A DNA stretch of 64,000 nt from Candidatus Endomicrobium neocapritermitis (lineage in GTDB: Bacteria; Elusimicrobiota; Endomicrobiia; Endomicrobiales; Endomicrobiaceae), in NCBI GenBank assembly GCA_009778325.1, contig WRJZ01000046.1:1-64000 (forward strand), read 5' to 3'. Below, piece after piece: positions 44,781-53,786 of the stretch; the first letter of the stretch is position 1, and each line of letters opens with the position of its first letter. The notes beneath the pieces were generated by a model. The model was not told the origin of the DNA. It made no database searches and worked only from the letters and a program-made list of their open reading frames with translations. A program made the position numbers and the translations under genes.

Positions 44781-46592
44781 ATGCAAAAGACAGAAAAACT
44801 TATTTTGGATTTAAAGGAAAGGGTAATTAAGGCTTTTGAAACAAAAGACCCTTATCTTGTATTGTACGGTTCCGCAGTACATGGAAAAATTACCAGTGAC
44901 TTTGACATATGTTTGTTTTTGCACACATATTCAAAAGAAGACGTTCAATTGCTGAAAAAAATTATTGTTGATTTTCATAAAGACAACAGTTTAAAGCTTG
45001 AATATGAAGTGCCTTACGAAAATAAAATCATTTATTCTTTTAAAGATATACTGAATGTCATAGATTTTTCCCCTTTTGATATAGTTGGAGATAACATTGT
45101 TATAAAAAAAATAGAAAAATCACAAGATTTCTTAAAATCTCTACATATTAAACTTAGATTGCTTTTCTTCGTTTTAACCTCAGATTCTTTGCTTATTCTA
45201 GGGAACAATGATATCTTTAATATGTATAAATCTTTGGCATTTAAAACTCTTGTAAAAACAATTTTCGCATATACTTATAATTTTCCTATAACGCAAGAAA
45301 CTTTTTTACAGTATCTGCTTAAAGATCCTTATACGTCTAGAAGAGCCGAAATGTATATCGGATATAAAAACCGACTTCCGCTAATTAAATATTTAAAATC
45401 GTCCATCAAAACGACATTTGTTGAATTATATAATGAAAAACATATGCTTAAATTACGCAATAACGCATATAAATTTACAGAAGACAGTTTAGAAGACTTT
45501 AAGTTTAATATGTATAATAAACCATCGAATACAAATATTAGAAAAAACTTGCCTTCTTCATATAAAAAATTGCAAACTTTTGATTTTGCAGAAAACGCCA
45601 ACCCGCTAGGGCCGTCAAGCATAATGAGTGACAGCATAAAGTTTTTTTCAAAATATGCAAATATTTATCCTGATTACAAAAACATTGAAATCAACAGACA
45701 TTTATCTGATTTTATAATGTCACCTAATAAAAACACTGTAGTATGTAATGGCTCTATGGAAGCTATTTTTGCTATTCCGCAATTATTAAAAACCAAGAAA
45801 GCCGGCGTAATCGTACCAACTTTCTGGGCGTTCGAATTTATAATTAATAAACTAAATATACCGTTAAAAAAAAGCTTTTTGAAAATCGATAACAACCTAA
45901 AATATAATATTCAAGATATTGATGAATTAGCTAAAGAATGCGATTTAATATATATATGTAATCCTAATAATCCTACCTCTTCATTCATACATCCCCAAAA
46001 ACTGATGAAAATAATAAAAAAATATAAAGACTGTCATTTTATGATTGACGAGTCACACATTCTATTAAAAAACAATCACATGAAGTTAAGCTTATTAAAT
46101 CATATTAAAAATTTCAGCAATGTAAAGAATGTTACGCTTATTTACTGCTTGTCAAAGATGTTTTCTGTCGCAGGGTGCCGAATAGGAGCTATGGTATCAA
46201 ATAAAAATACAGTCAAGCTTTTTAAAGACTGGCAAATACCGTATTCATTAAATACATTAGCTCAAGCTTTTTTTCCTTTGGCGCTAAAAGACAGAAATTT
46301 TGTTAATTCAACAAGAACAGAATTACATGATTTACGTAAATCTTTAATAAAAATGCTACAAACTATTAAAGAATTAAGAGTTATTCCAAGTAATACAAAT
46401 TTCATATTATGTGAAATAAAAAATGGATCCTCTGCCGTTAATTTGATTTCTAATTTGGAAAAAGAAAAATTTTATATTCGTGAATTAACTACACATTACA
46501 AAGATTTTCCTGGTGAATGGATAAGAATATCCGTAAATAATACTTATCTGAATACAAAATTAGTAGAGGCTATCAAATGCCACTTAAAATAG
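44781..46592 (+). CDS. Nucleotidyltransferase-PLP aminotransferase fusion
   Basis: A 603-residue two-domain protein. The N-terminal ~100 residues have the nucleotidyltransferase signature LYGSAVHGK and DFD (Ser31, Asp40, Asp42); a helical linker follows. From ~260 comes a fold-type I aminotransferase of HisC/CobD type: ENANPLGPS, NPNNPTS, DESH and the PLP Lys459 in LSKMFSVAGCRIG, ending RISV. CobD-type members decarboxylate O-phosphothreonine and HisC transaminates histidinol phosphate. The fusion suggests that an amine or amino-acid phosphate is made and then linked to a nucleotide. The ATG at 44781 is used; an upstream TTG is unlikely. Confidence 0.8.
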   Translation: MQKTEKLILDLKERVIKAFETKDPYLVLYGSAVHGKITSDFDICLFLHTYSKEDVQLLKKIIVDFHKDNSLKLEYEVPYENKIIYSFKDILNVIDFSPFDIVGDNIVIKKIEKSQDFLKSLHIKLRLLFFVLTSDSLLILGNNDIFNMYKSLAFKTLVKTIFAYTYNFPITQETFLQYLLKDPYTSRRAEMYIGYKNRLPLIKYLKSSIKTTFVELYNEKHMLKLRNNAYKFTEDSLEDFKFNMYNKPSNTNIRKNLPSSYKKLQTFDFAENANPLGPSSIMSDSIKFFSKYANIYPDYKNIEINRHLSDFIMSPNKNTVVCNGSMEAIFAIPQLLKTKKAGVIVPTFWAFEFIINKLNIPLKKSFLKIDNNLKYNIQDIDELAKECDLIYICNPNNPTSSFIHPQKLMKIIKKYKDCHFMIDESHILLKNNHMKLSLLNHIKNFSNVKNVTLIYCLSKMFSVAGCRIGAMVSNKNTVKLFKDWQIPYSLNTLAQAFFPLALKDRNFVNSTRTELHDLRKSLIKMLQTIKELRVIPSNTNFILCEIKNGSSAVNLISNLEKEKFYIRELTTHYKDFPGEWIRISVNNTYLNTKLVEAIKCHLK

Positions 46593-47293
46593 AGAATCTC
46601 GCCATGTCATTTAAGGAAAAATATAATAATTCAACCTATCAAATCAATCAGAGCGCAGGAATAATTTTATTTGATGATAACTTTTGTTATCTTTTATTAA
46701 ATAAAAAAAGAAAATGGGAAAAGAAAGATGCCTTTTCGTATGAAATAAAATATTCAGCAATAGGTGGAGCGATAGAAAATAATGAAACCCCTATACAATG
46801 TTTAGCAAGAGAGATAAAAGAAGAAATAACTTCAACCATTTCTGATATAGACATCAAATCCTTTAGGATAACATATATTATAGACAAGGATTCAAATATT
46901 TTAGAAAAATCATTTCCTGATGCCATTCCTGCTCCGCTATGCATTTTTGAAAGAGAGCTTCCTTTAAGAAAAGACGTTATATTTAAAAAAAATAATTGGG
47001 AAAAATCATGTTTACAATTGTTTCTATACATTGGGTATATATCCAAGCCTTTTAGAATCAATGAAGATGAGATTCCGGCGATAATAAAAGTTCCAAAAAC
47101 AGATTTAATTAATTTTATAAATAAAAGACAATCTTTTGTTCAAAATAGCTTTTTAAATAAATTTATATTAGACATTAATGCAAATTTTGTTAATAAATAT
47201 GGTGAAATACCGGAAAAGATTATTCTTTCCCCTCAGTTTTCTTTTACAGCTTTTAAAATTTTATTTGATAATAAAAAAATATTTGCTTTCTAA
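46577..47293 (+). CDS. NUDIX hydrolase
   Basis: A 238-residue protein with a clear NUDIX box at residues ~64-85 (GAIENNETPIQCLAREIKEE fits Gx5Ex7REUxEE). The last ~100 residues are an extra helical domain of unknown type. NUDIX enzymes cleave nucleoside-diphosphate-X compounds. Its start overlaps the end of the nucleotidyltransferase-aminotransferase gene by 16 bases, so the pair may make and cut an NDP-linked intermediate (inference). Confidence 0.85.
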   Translation: MPLKIENLAMSFKEKYNNSTYQINQSAGIILFDDNFCYLLLNKKRKWEKKDAFSYEIKYSAIGGAIENNETPIQCLAREIKEEITSTISDIDIKSFRITYIIDKDSNILEKSFPDAIPAPLCIFERELPLRKDVIFKKNNWEKSCLQLFLYIGYISKPFRINEDEIPAIIKVPKTDLINFINKRQSFVQNSFLNKFILDINANFVNKYGEIPEKIILSPQFSFTAFKILFDNKKIFAF

Positions 47294-47366
47294 CCATTAG
47301 AATGTATAATAACGATATAAGCGATACTAAATCTATAATGGACATTAAAAAAAGAGGAGAAAATTT

Positions 47367-47699
47367 ATGAAAATAGGGATTATACGCTGTATGCAAACAG
47401 AAGATTATTGTCCAGGGACAGCAGATTTTAGGGCAATAAAAAACAAAACGGGTATTTTTGAAAACATTAAAGACGATATAGAAATTATTGGCATGATAAA
47501 TTGCGGAGGATGTCCAGGAAAAAAAATAACAATGCGGGCAATGAAAATGATAGAAAAAGGAGCTGATACTATAGCAATGGCAACTTGTATAAACAAAGGA
47601 TCATCCAACAATTTTGCTTGTCCATTTTCCGAGAAGATTATGAACCATTTAACTGAAAGACTTGCTAAAGATATAAAAATTTTACCGTATACACATTAA
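47367..47699 (+). CDS. CGGC-domain protein
   Basis: A 110-residue protein with Cys46-Gly-Gly-Cys49 in INCGGCPGKK, the mark of the CGGC domain family, plus Cys at ~9, ~15, 75 and 83 regions (IIRCMQTEDYCPGTAD, MATCI). It probably binds a metal or an Fe-S cluster, or acts as a redox partner; the family function is unknown. AGAGGAG precedes the ATG. It is 6 bases before the large radical SAM gene and may serve it as electron or cluster donor (inference). Confidence 0.8.
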   Translation: MKIGIIRCMQTEDYCPGTADFRAIKNKTGIFENIKDDIEIIGMINCGGCPGKKITMRAMKMIEKGADTIAMATCINKGSSNNFACPFSEKIMNHLTERLAKDIKILPYTH

Positions 47700-47705
47700 T
47701 AGCAT

Positions 47706-49679
47706 ATGAAAAATAAAAACATCGACGTTTGTCTTATCAACATGCCTTATGCTGAAGTCACTGAGCCCTCTCTAGCTCTTGGGCTTTTAAAGGTTGCGCT
47801 TTCAGATGAAAACATATCTACAAAAATATTATATTCAAATATCAGTTTTGCTGAAAAAATAGGCCTAAAAAATTATCAACTTATTGCGTATGTAGGCAAA
47901 GGTGACGATATGCTAATATGGGATTGGACTTTTTCTCAAGTTGCCTTTCCCAACATGAAAAGAAATGACTTGTCATATCTGCGAAAAATTTATAGTTCCA
48001 TAAAATTTTATGAACATTATCCAGGAGAATTAAAAACTTTTATAAGAAGTTGTTTGGAAGTAAGAAAAGCCACTAAAAACTTTATAGAAGAAACCGCTAA
48101 AGCAGCTATTGCAACAGGCGCTAAAATAATTGCCTGCACTTCTACATTGAGACAACATGTTTCTTCGATTGCATTGTTAAGAAAAGTCAAAGAACTTGAC
48201 CCGTCAAAAATAACCATGATAGGTGGTGCGAATTGTTCAGCAGATATGGGAAAAGAAACTCACCGAAGTTTTGCTTGGATAGATTTTCTTGTATCTGGAG
48301 AAGGAGAAGAAATAATTGGAAAATTATGTAAAGATATTCTTGCTTACGGAACGAATCTTGACATAGAAAACCTTCCTTTTGGCGTATTTGGGCCTAAGCA
48401 TAGAGAACAAAACCATTATGATAAAATTGGAAGCAAATATTACGCAACAGTTAAAAATATTGATAACTCTCCTATTCCTGATTTTACAGATTATTTCGAC
48501 GCGTTGAATATATCGTCAATAAAGGAATCTGTTGTTCCTGGCATTATACTTTTAACATCAAAAGGATGTTGGTGGGGACAAAAATATCAATGCTCTTTCT
48601 GTGGATTAAACGGCGCCGATATCTGTTACAGAGTAAAGTCTCCTGAACGGGCATTAAAAGAAATAAAAACGTTAGAAATCCAGTACAAAACAAACCGACT
48701 TTTAATGGCAGATAATATCCTTGATATGGGATATTTTAACAGTCTGCTTCCAGACTTGGCATCTGACGGAAAAAAAAGATGTATTTTTTATGAAACTAAA
48801 TCAAATCTTAGCAAACAACAAGTAGAAATGTTGAAAAAATCCGGAGTTGAATGGATAGAACCTGGCATTGAAAGCCTCCACTCTGATCCCCTCAAGTTTA
48901 TGAATAAAGGCGTTAAAGCATGGCAAAACATACAATTATTAAAATGGGCCAGACAATACGGAGTGCGCACTTATTGGAATATCATGTGGAATTTCCCTGG
49001 AGAAGATGATAAATGGTATTTAGAGATGTCCAAATTTGTTCCCATGCTTGAACACCTTCATCCGCCAGCTAGACTTGCTGAATTGTTATATCATAGATAT
49101 AGTGATTACTATAACAACCCAGAAAAATATGACATCACACTAATACCCCACCCTGCATTACAATATATTTACCCTTTATCGCAGGAACAGTTAAAAAGTC
49201 TTACGTATACATTTTTTGTTGAAAAAAATAGTATTTTTGAAAAAAAAGAAAATTTAGCTAATGAAAAAGTTGGGGTATCTGCATTAAGAAAAGCTATTAG
49301 AGATTGGCAATCAGCATTTTGGATTCAAACAAAACCAATATTAAATATGGTAGATAACGGCAATTCAATAGATATTATTGATACTAGAAAATCTTCTTGT
49401 AAAAAGAATTTTTCTATCAAAGGCTTATCTCGCTATATTTATTTATTATGTGATAAAGCGCCTTTAAAGGAATCTCTATCTTCATTACTAAAAGAACAAT
49501 TTCATTTTGAAGCTAAACCAAAAGATGTTAACGAATGCATTGATATGCTTAAAGAAAACAATCTCATCATTGAAATTGATGAACGAATAATATCTTTGGC
49601 TGTACAAGGAGAAGCCATGGAATTACCTACTTGGGACGAAACTCCATTTGGTATAGTAAAAGGCATTTCTCATGTCTGA
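47706..49679 (+). CDS. B12-radical SAM protein of the RiPP-maturation type (rSAM_ocin_1-like)
   Basis: A 657-residue enzyme. The N-terminal ~230 residues are a cobalamin-binding-like domain (INMPYAEVTEPSLALGLLK start). The radical SAM motif is CX7CX2C: Cys288 in GCWWG, Cys296 and Cys299 in CSFCGLNG. Then come DNILDM, FYETKSNL, EPGIESL, MNKGVKAWQNIQLLKW and WNIMWNFPGE. These blocks match the family I know as radical SAM ribosomal-peptide maturation protein 1 (TIGR03975). The C-terminus is winged-helix-like. Members are linked with bacteriocin-type precursors, yet none is seen here. It ends the second operon. Confidence 0.85.
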   Translation: MKNKNIDVCLINMPYAEVTEPSLALGLLKVALSDENISTKILYSNISFAEKIGLKNYQLIAYVGKGDDMLIWDWTFSQVAFPNMKRNDLSYLRKIYSSIKFYEHYPGELKTFIRSCLEVRKATKNFIEETAKAAIATGAKIIACTSTLRQHVSSIALLRKVKELDPSKITMIGGANCSADMGKETHRSFAWIDFLVSGEGEEIIGKLCKDILAYGTNLDIENLPFGVFGPKHREQNHYDKIGSKYYATVKNIDNSPIPDFTDYFDALNISSIKESVVPGIILLTSKGCWWGQKYQCSFCGLNGADICYRVKSPERALKEIKTLEIQYKTNRLLMADNILDMGYFNSLLPDLASDGKKRCIFYETKSNLSKQQVEMLKKSGVEWIEPGIESLHSDPLKFMNKGVKAWQNIQLLKWARQYGVRTYWNIMWNFPGEDDKWYLEMSKFVPMLEHLHPPARLAELLYHRYSDYYNNPEKYDITLIPHPALQYIYPLSQEQLKSLTYTFFVEKNSIFEKKENLANEKVGVSALRKAIRDWQSAFWIQTKPILNMVDNGNSIDIIDTRKSSCKKNFSIKGLSRYIYLLCDKAPLKESLSSLLKEQFHFEAKPKDVNECIDMLKENNLIIEIDERIISLAVQGEAMELPTWDETPFGIVKGISHV

Positions 49680-49753
49680 CTAAAACTGACAATAAATAAA
49701 TTGCATAGACGGGGAAATACATATAACTAACGAGAAAGACTAAAATATCAGAA

Positions 49754-51286
49754 TCAACATTTATACATTCCCACATTTTCTAAATGATCCCCTACTTTTT
49801 TTATGTGTTTTATCATTTCTAGTACATCAGATTTCTTTAATAGGTGATTTCCACTCATATATCGCATAGGGTATAAAATATTTATATTTTTGTTAAATAT
49901 TTCCCCTAAGTCATAAAATGGAAATGTATGCAGATAATATTTATTATTTTTAAATAAATATTCTTGTATTTTTTTGTTAATAGCATTAACTTTTTCAACC
50001 TCTTTAGCTGAAATATCTTTGTTATTATTGATTTCATTTTTAATTTTTGCAGACACATACATAAACATCACTGAATTTATATCGGTATTTTTATTCAAAA
50101 CAATAAAGTTATCTCTCTCTTGTAATTTTTTACAAAGAAATTTAGCCAAATCATAACGCTTGTCAACAATTTCTCCAATTTTATTCTTCCCAAAATATTT
50201 TATAGAAGCCCACAATTTCAAACTATCAAAAGACTTACTTCCTATCATTGGGGTAATCTGCCCAAAAGCAAAATCTTCTTTCATAATAAGATCTGAATTA
50301 CTAGCTATTAATTTAAAATCTTTAGGGTTTTTAAAAAGTAATGAACTTAACACATACGGCATAAATAATACTTTATGAGGGTCCAACGTAATACTGTCAG
50401 CCCTGCTAATTCCATGTATTTTATATTTCAGCTTATCACTGAAAGCAAGCTGAAATCCGTGACATGCATCCACATGGAACCATAAATTTTCTTTTTGTGC
50501 TATATCACTTAAAGCTTCAATATTGTCTACTGACATCGCCCTGCTATCTCCAGCATAGCAAACTAAAGATATTATTTTATAGTCACATCTATAATCTCGT
50601 ATTTTGCGTTTTAACTTTACCAAATCGATTTTATATTCATCCGTTATATCAGCCTCAATAATATTTTTTTCTCCTAAGCCTATCCATGACAATCCACATC
50701 TTATACTATAATGAGAAATATATTTAGGCAGAATTACTTTTACTTTGGAAGTATCGAAAGTAATTCCATTTTCTCTGACCATAGGGAAAGCTTTATTTCT
50801 TGCAGCCATCATAGCAATGGTGTTAGATATCGTTCCTCCGAGAGTTACAATTCCGCCAATATCAAAAATATTTTCAGGGTCATAATTGACTTCATATCCT
50901 AAAATTTCTCTAAGCCAGTTTATAATTGACATTTCAACAAAACTTGCAACAGGAGAACAGTGTTCGGCATTTATCATATTTTGGTTAAGGAGTGGAACTA
51001 ACAACGCTGCTGCTATTGAAGAAACAGAATTGCCTGAATCAGGAAAAGCACAAAATTTTTTTGACGCAAAGTTTGTAGAAAATTTAACAATTTTATTATT
51101 TAATTCATTGTACAGTTTTTTTAAAGACATAGAAGTATTGGGTATGGGTTCTAATAATAAACCCTTGAAATATTTGGGATGCATTACTTTTGTAATGGAA
51201 TCCATGGTTTTAAAATCCACTCCCATATCTACTATTTCATGCAGATATTTTTTTATTTTTTTACCATTTGTATTATTAATAAACAT
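49754..51286 (-). CDS. PLP-dependent group II decarboxylase
   Basis: A 510-residue decarboxylase of the aromatic-amino-acid/glutamate/tyrosine type. The PLP-binding Lys305 is in DPHK, and HVDACHGFQLAFS gives the PLP-stacking His/Asp. It would turn an amino acid into its amine. Its start overlaps the stop of the PaaK-like ligase by 11 bases, so translation of the two is coupled. It is the last gene of the minus operon, converging with the second plus operon; the 74-base gap shows no hairpin. The substrate is unknown. Confidence 0.85.
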   Translation of the reverse strand: MFINNTNGKKIKKYLHEIVDMGVDFKTMDSITKVMHPKYFKGLLLEPIPNTSMSLKKLYNELNNKIVKFSTNFASKKFCAFPDSGNSVSSIAAALLVPLLNQNMINAEHCSPVASFVEMSIINWLREILGYEVNYDPENIFDIGGIVTLGGTISNTIAMMAARNKAFPMVRENGITFDTSKVKVILPKYISHYSIRCGLSWIGLGEKNIIEADITDEYKIDLVKLKRKIRDYRCDYKIISLVCYAGDSRAMSVDNIEALSDIAQKENLWFHVDACHGFQLAFSDKLKYKIHGISRADSITLDPHKVLFMPYVLSSLLFKNPKDFKLIASNSDLIMKEDFAFGQITPMIGSKSFDSLKLWASIKYFGKNKIGEIVDKRYDLAKFLCKKLQERDNFIVLNKNTDINSVMFMYVSAKIKNEINNNKDISAKEVEKVNAINKKIQEYLFKNNKYYLHTFPFYDLGEIFNKNINILYPMRYMSGNHLLKKSDVLEMIKHIKKVGDHLENVGMYKC

Positions 51287-52625
51287 TTTCTTCCTTAATT
51301 TTATCCTTTATCTTGCAATAAAAAAATTTAAATTTACCGCTTATCGGATCATTTGGAATTTGTTCTTTAGAAATATTAATTTTAATCCCTATTTCGTATT
51401 CTAAAACTCTTTCTAAATAATTTTTTAAAAATACTTTCACTTCTTCCATAATAACATAATTAGGAATTTCAGAACTTCTAAACTTAAATTGAAATTCATC
51501 AACTTTTTCTTGAATAATTTGATATTGGCTAAACTCAAATATATTCTTTAATTGTAAGGCAAGCATTGCATCGGTAGTTATCCAATGCTCATAATAATTA
51601 TTCTTACCTACTACCAAATCATTAAGTCTGTACTGCTTCAAATTTATAACTGGAGTTGTATTATCACAATCACAAGAATTTTCTTCCCAGTCGGCACAAT
51701 CGCCAATCTTATATCTAAGCAATGGCATTTGTTTATAGCACATTGTTGATATAACAACCTCTTTAACATTCTTATCAGTTTCAAGAAGCTCAACAAAAAC
51801 GTTCTTTGTAAAAACATGCATTTTACCTTTTGAACATGTTGAAGCAATAAATTGAACTTCATTTGTAGCATAAATATTAGTCGGTATTATATTGAAAGCT
51901 TCTTTAATTATCTGCGATTGCCAATCAAACATATATTCGCTTTGGCATTCTATATATCTTATATCCAAAATATTCTTTTTGGCATTTTTTATAATATAGT
52001 CTGAAAAATAAGATAAAATTGAAGGAGCAGCTATTATCCATTTTACTTTTTCCTTTAACATAAATTTAAATAATTTTTCAAAAACCATATCGTTATATTT
52101 GTATAAGTAATATATATTTCCATATTGATTAATCTGTTCAAAATCATTTTTACAACCAATACTTTCTATTCTAGTGATTGGATTAACAGGCCATATCCAA
52201 ATATATGGCATATTAAGAATATCGTCATTTTTTTTCTTTCTATGCATGTTTAACAATAAAAATGCATTATTGCTATCTCTATGATGTTTAGCTATAGTTA
52301 ATGGTTCCCCCGTGGATCCACTTGACATAACTAAATCGATGTTGTGTTTTTTAAAATATGCTCTCGGAAATTTTTTTTTAAGCGATTCTTCTAAATTAAA
52401 ACCTGCCGCCAAAATGTCCTCATTAATAAAATCAGAGATATTCTTCCTATAATCTTGTTTAGTAGTAATTGGAATTTTTTTAAAATCTTCATAATTTTTA
52501 ATATTTGCTATATCAATATTGCATTTTCTATATAATGATCTATAATAAGGTACATTAAGAGATGCTGCTAGCATTTGTTTAATATTTATTATGTTTTTAT
52601 TAAATTCTTTTTCTTCTATTTTCAT
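51276..52625 (-). CDS. PaaK-like adenylate-forming enzyme
   Basis: A 449-residue protein with the phenylacetate-CoA-ligase layout: the ATP loop SSGSTGEP at ~99-106, IECQSEYMF, YATNEVQF, and LLRYKIGD near 310. It activates an acid as acyl-AMP for CoA, carrier or amine transfer. The ATG at 52625 is used; the upstream TTG at 52643 lacks a ribosome site. It is coupled with the decarboxylase. A gap of 116 bases to the radical SAM gene contains TATAAT and may hold an extra promoter. Confidence 0.82.
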   Translation of the reverse strand: MKIEEKEFNKNIINIKQMLAASLNVPYYRSLYRKCNIDIANIKNYEDFKKIPITTKQDYRKNISDFINEDILAAGFNLEESLKKKFPRAYFKKHNIDLVMSSGSTGEPLTIAKHHRDSNNAFLLLNMHRKKKNDDILNMPYIWIWPVNPITRIESIGCKNDFEQINQYGNIYYLYKYNDMVFEKLFKFMLKEKVKWIIAAPSILSYFSDYIIKNAKKNILDIRYIECQSEYMFDWQSQIIKEAFNIIPTNIYATNEVQFIASTCSKGKMHVFTKNVFVELLETDKNVKEVVISTMCYKQMPLLRYKIGDCADWEENSCDCDNTTPVINLKQYRLNDLVVGKNNYYEHWITTDAMLALQLKNIFEFSQYQIIQEKVDEFQFKFRSSEIPNYVIMEEVKVFLKNYLERVLEYEIGIKINISKEQIPNDPISGKFKFFYCKIKDKIKEENVY

Positions 52626-52741
52626 GATAATACCAACTAACAAAAAATTATAGTCTGACAGTACTTCAACAAAATTCTACAAGCATTTCCATCTAACAAC
52701 AATACAAAAAGTATAAGCTTTTCAAAAGATTTTATTTAACT

Positions 52742-53782
52742 TTAATACTTACTCCTGTGTGCACACCTATAACATGTTGCTTTATACTCTTTATCCAAAC
52801 CATATAAAGAATAAATTTCCCTATTGTAAAAATTTTCATACTTACTAGTTTCAATACTTCCTATAACAGTGTCGGGAAAATCAGGACATATCACAATATT
52901 TCCGTTTGAATCAATTGCCAGCGATTCTTCAATTTCGGAACAGGGTTTGTTTATAGCTTCACAAGTTAAAGGTATTAGACTTTCCAGCAAAGTATCCGGT
53001 TTTTCATAGTATATCTCAAGATTTTTACTATCAGGTATGAAATTTTCATTTGACCATCTGACAAAAAAACCGTGCTTATTTACTATACTTTCACAAATCT
53101 GCCCTAGCTTATCATAATCAAATATATTCTTATAATCACCGCTGTATCCCTTCCATGATTCAAGTTTTTTACCGCATTTTTCAAAAACTTCCATAGCAAA
53201 TTCATTGCCCTTTTTTTTGTCCACAAGTATCAAAAAATTCATTGTTATGGAATGAACATCCCAAGATTTAATTTCATCACAAAACTCTTCTATGTCCAAG
53301 TAATTGTCCTTAAGTATCGTAAAATTAATTACCACGTTTTTTCGTTGATATTTTCTAGTTCCTTCTATATATTTGAAAAGTGATTCTTTAACTTTTTTAA
53401 AAAGCCCGCCTGTTCTTCTGATTGAATCATGGACATCGCCGAGCCCGTCTATTGAAACAATCATGGATTCTATGGGGGCTTCAATTAAAAAATCCAGATA
53501 CTTGTCTAATAAAAAAGCATTTGTATTTATTGAAACCTTTCCTTTTTTTGAAATAAAAAATTTTACTATCTCTTCAAAATCAGGATGAAGTAGCGGTTCG
53601 CCACCCCAAAGATAAACCTGCATATTTTCAGGAATGTTTTGAAAAAATTTTTTTAAAAGTTCCGTTTTTATGTATATTCCTCCGGCAGCACCTTCATTCC
53701 TCACCCGCTGTCCGCACATTACGCAATTTAAATTACATCTGTCGGTCAGTTTGATTACAATTTTTTTTATTTCTCTTTGCAT
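52742..53782 (-). CDS. SPASM-type radical SAM enzyme
   Basis: A 346-residue enzyme with Cys16, Cys20 and Cys23 in CNLNCVMC, the WGGEPLLHP block (~60-68) and SIDGLGDVHDSIRR. The C-terminus has the SPASM pattern (LAIDSNGNIVICPDF...IGSIE...CYRCAHR) for auxiliary Fe-S clusters. SPASM enzymes often modify peptides, but some act on sugars or small molecules. It is 4 bases after beta-sandwich protein B, which makes this protein a candidate partner or substrate (inference). Confidence 0.87.
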   Translation of the reverse strand: MQREIKKIVIKLTDRCNLNCVMCGQRVRNEGAAGGIYIKTELLKKFFQNIPENMQVYLWGGEPLLHPDFEEIVKFFISKKGKVSINTNAFLLDKYLDFLIEAPIESMIVSIDGLGDVHDSIRRTGGLFKKVKESLFKYIEGTRKYQRKNVVINFTILKDNYLDIEEFCDEIKSWDVHSITMNFLILVDKKKGNEFAMEVFEKCGKKLESWKGYSGDYKNIFDYDKLGQICESIVNKHGFFVRWSNENFIPDSKNLEIYYEKPDTLLESLIPLTCEAINKPCSEIEESLAIDSNGNIVICPDFPDTVIGSIETSKYENFYNREIYSLYGLDKEYKATCYRCAHRSKY

Positions 53783-53786
53783 AACT

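Noticed and set aside
47367-47699. The 110-residue CGGC gene as a RiPP precursor for the adjacent radical SAM enzyme
   Set aside because: Its sequence fits an independent CGGC-domain fold with ordered strands and conserved Cys residues, and it has no leader/core division.
49680-49753. Terminator or TWAGTC operator between the converging operons
   Set aside because: There is no stable hairpin. One GACTAA occurs but without a partner at 23 bases or a -10/-35 pair.
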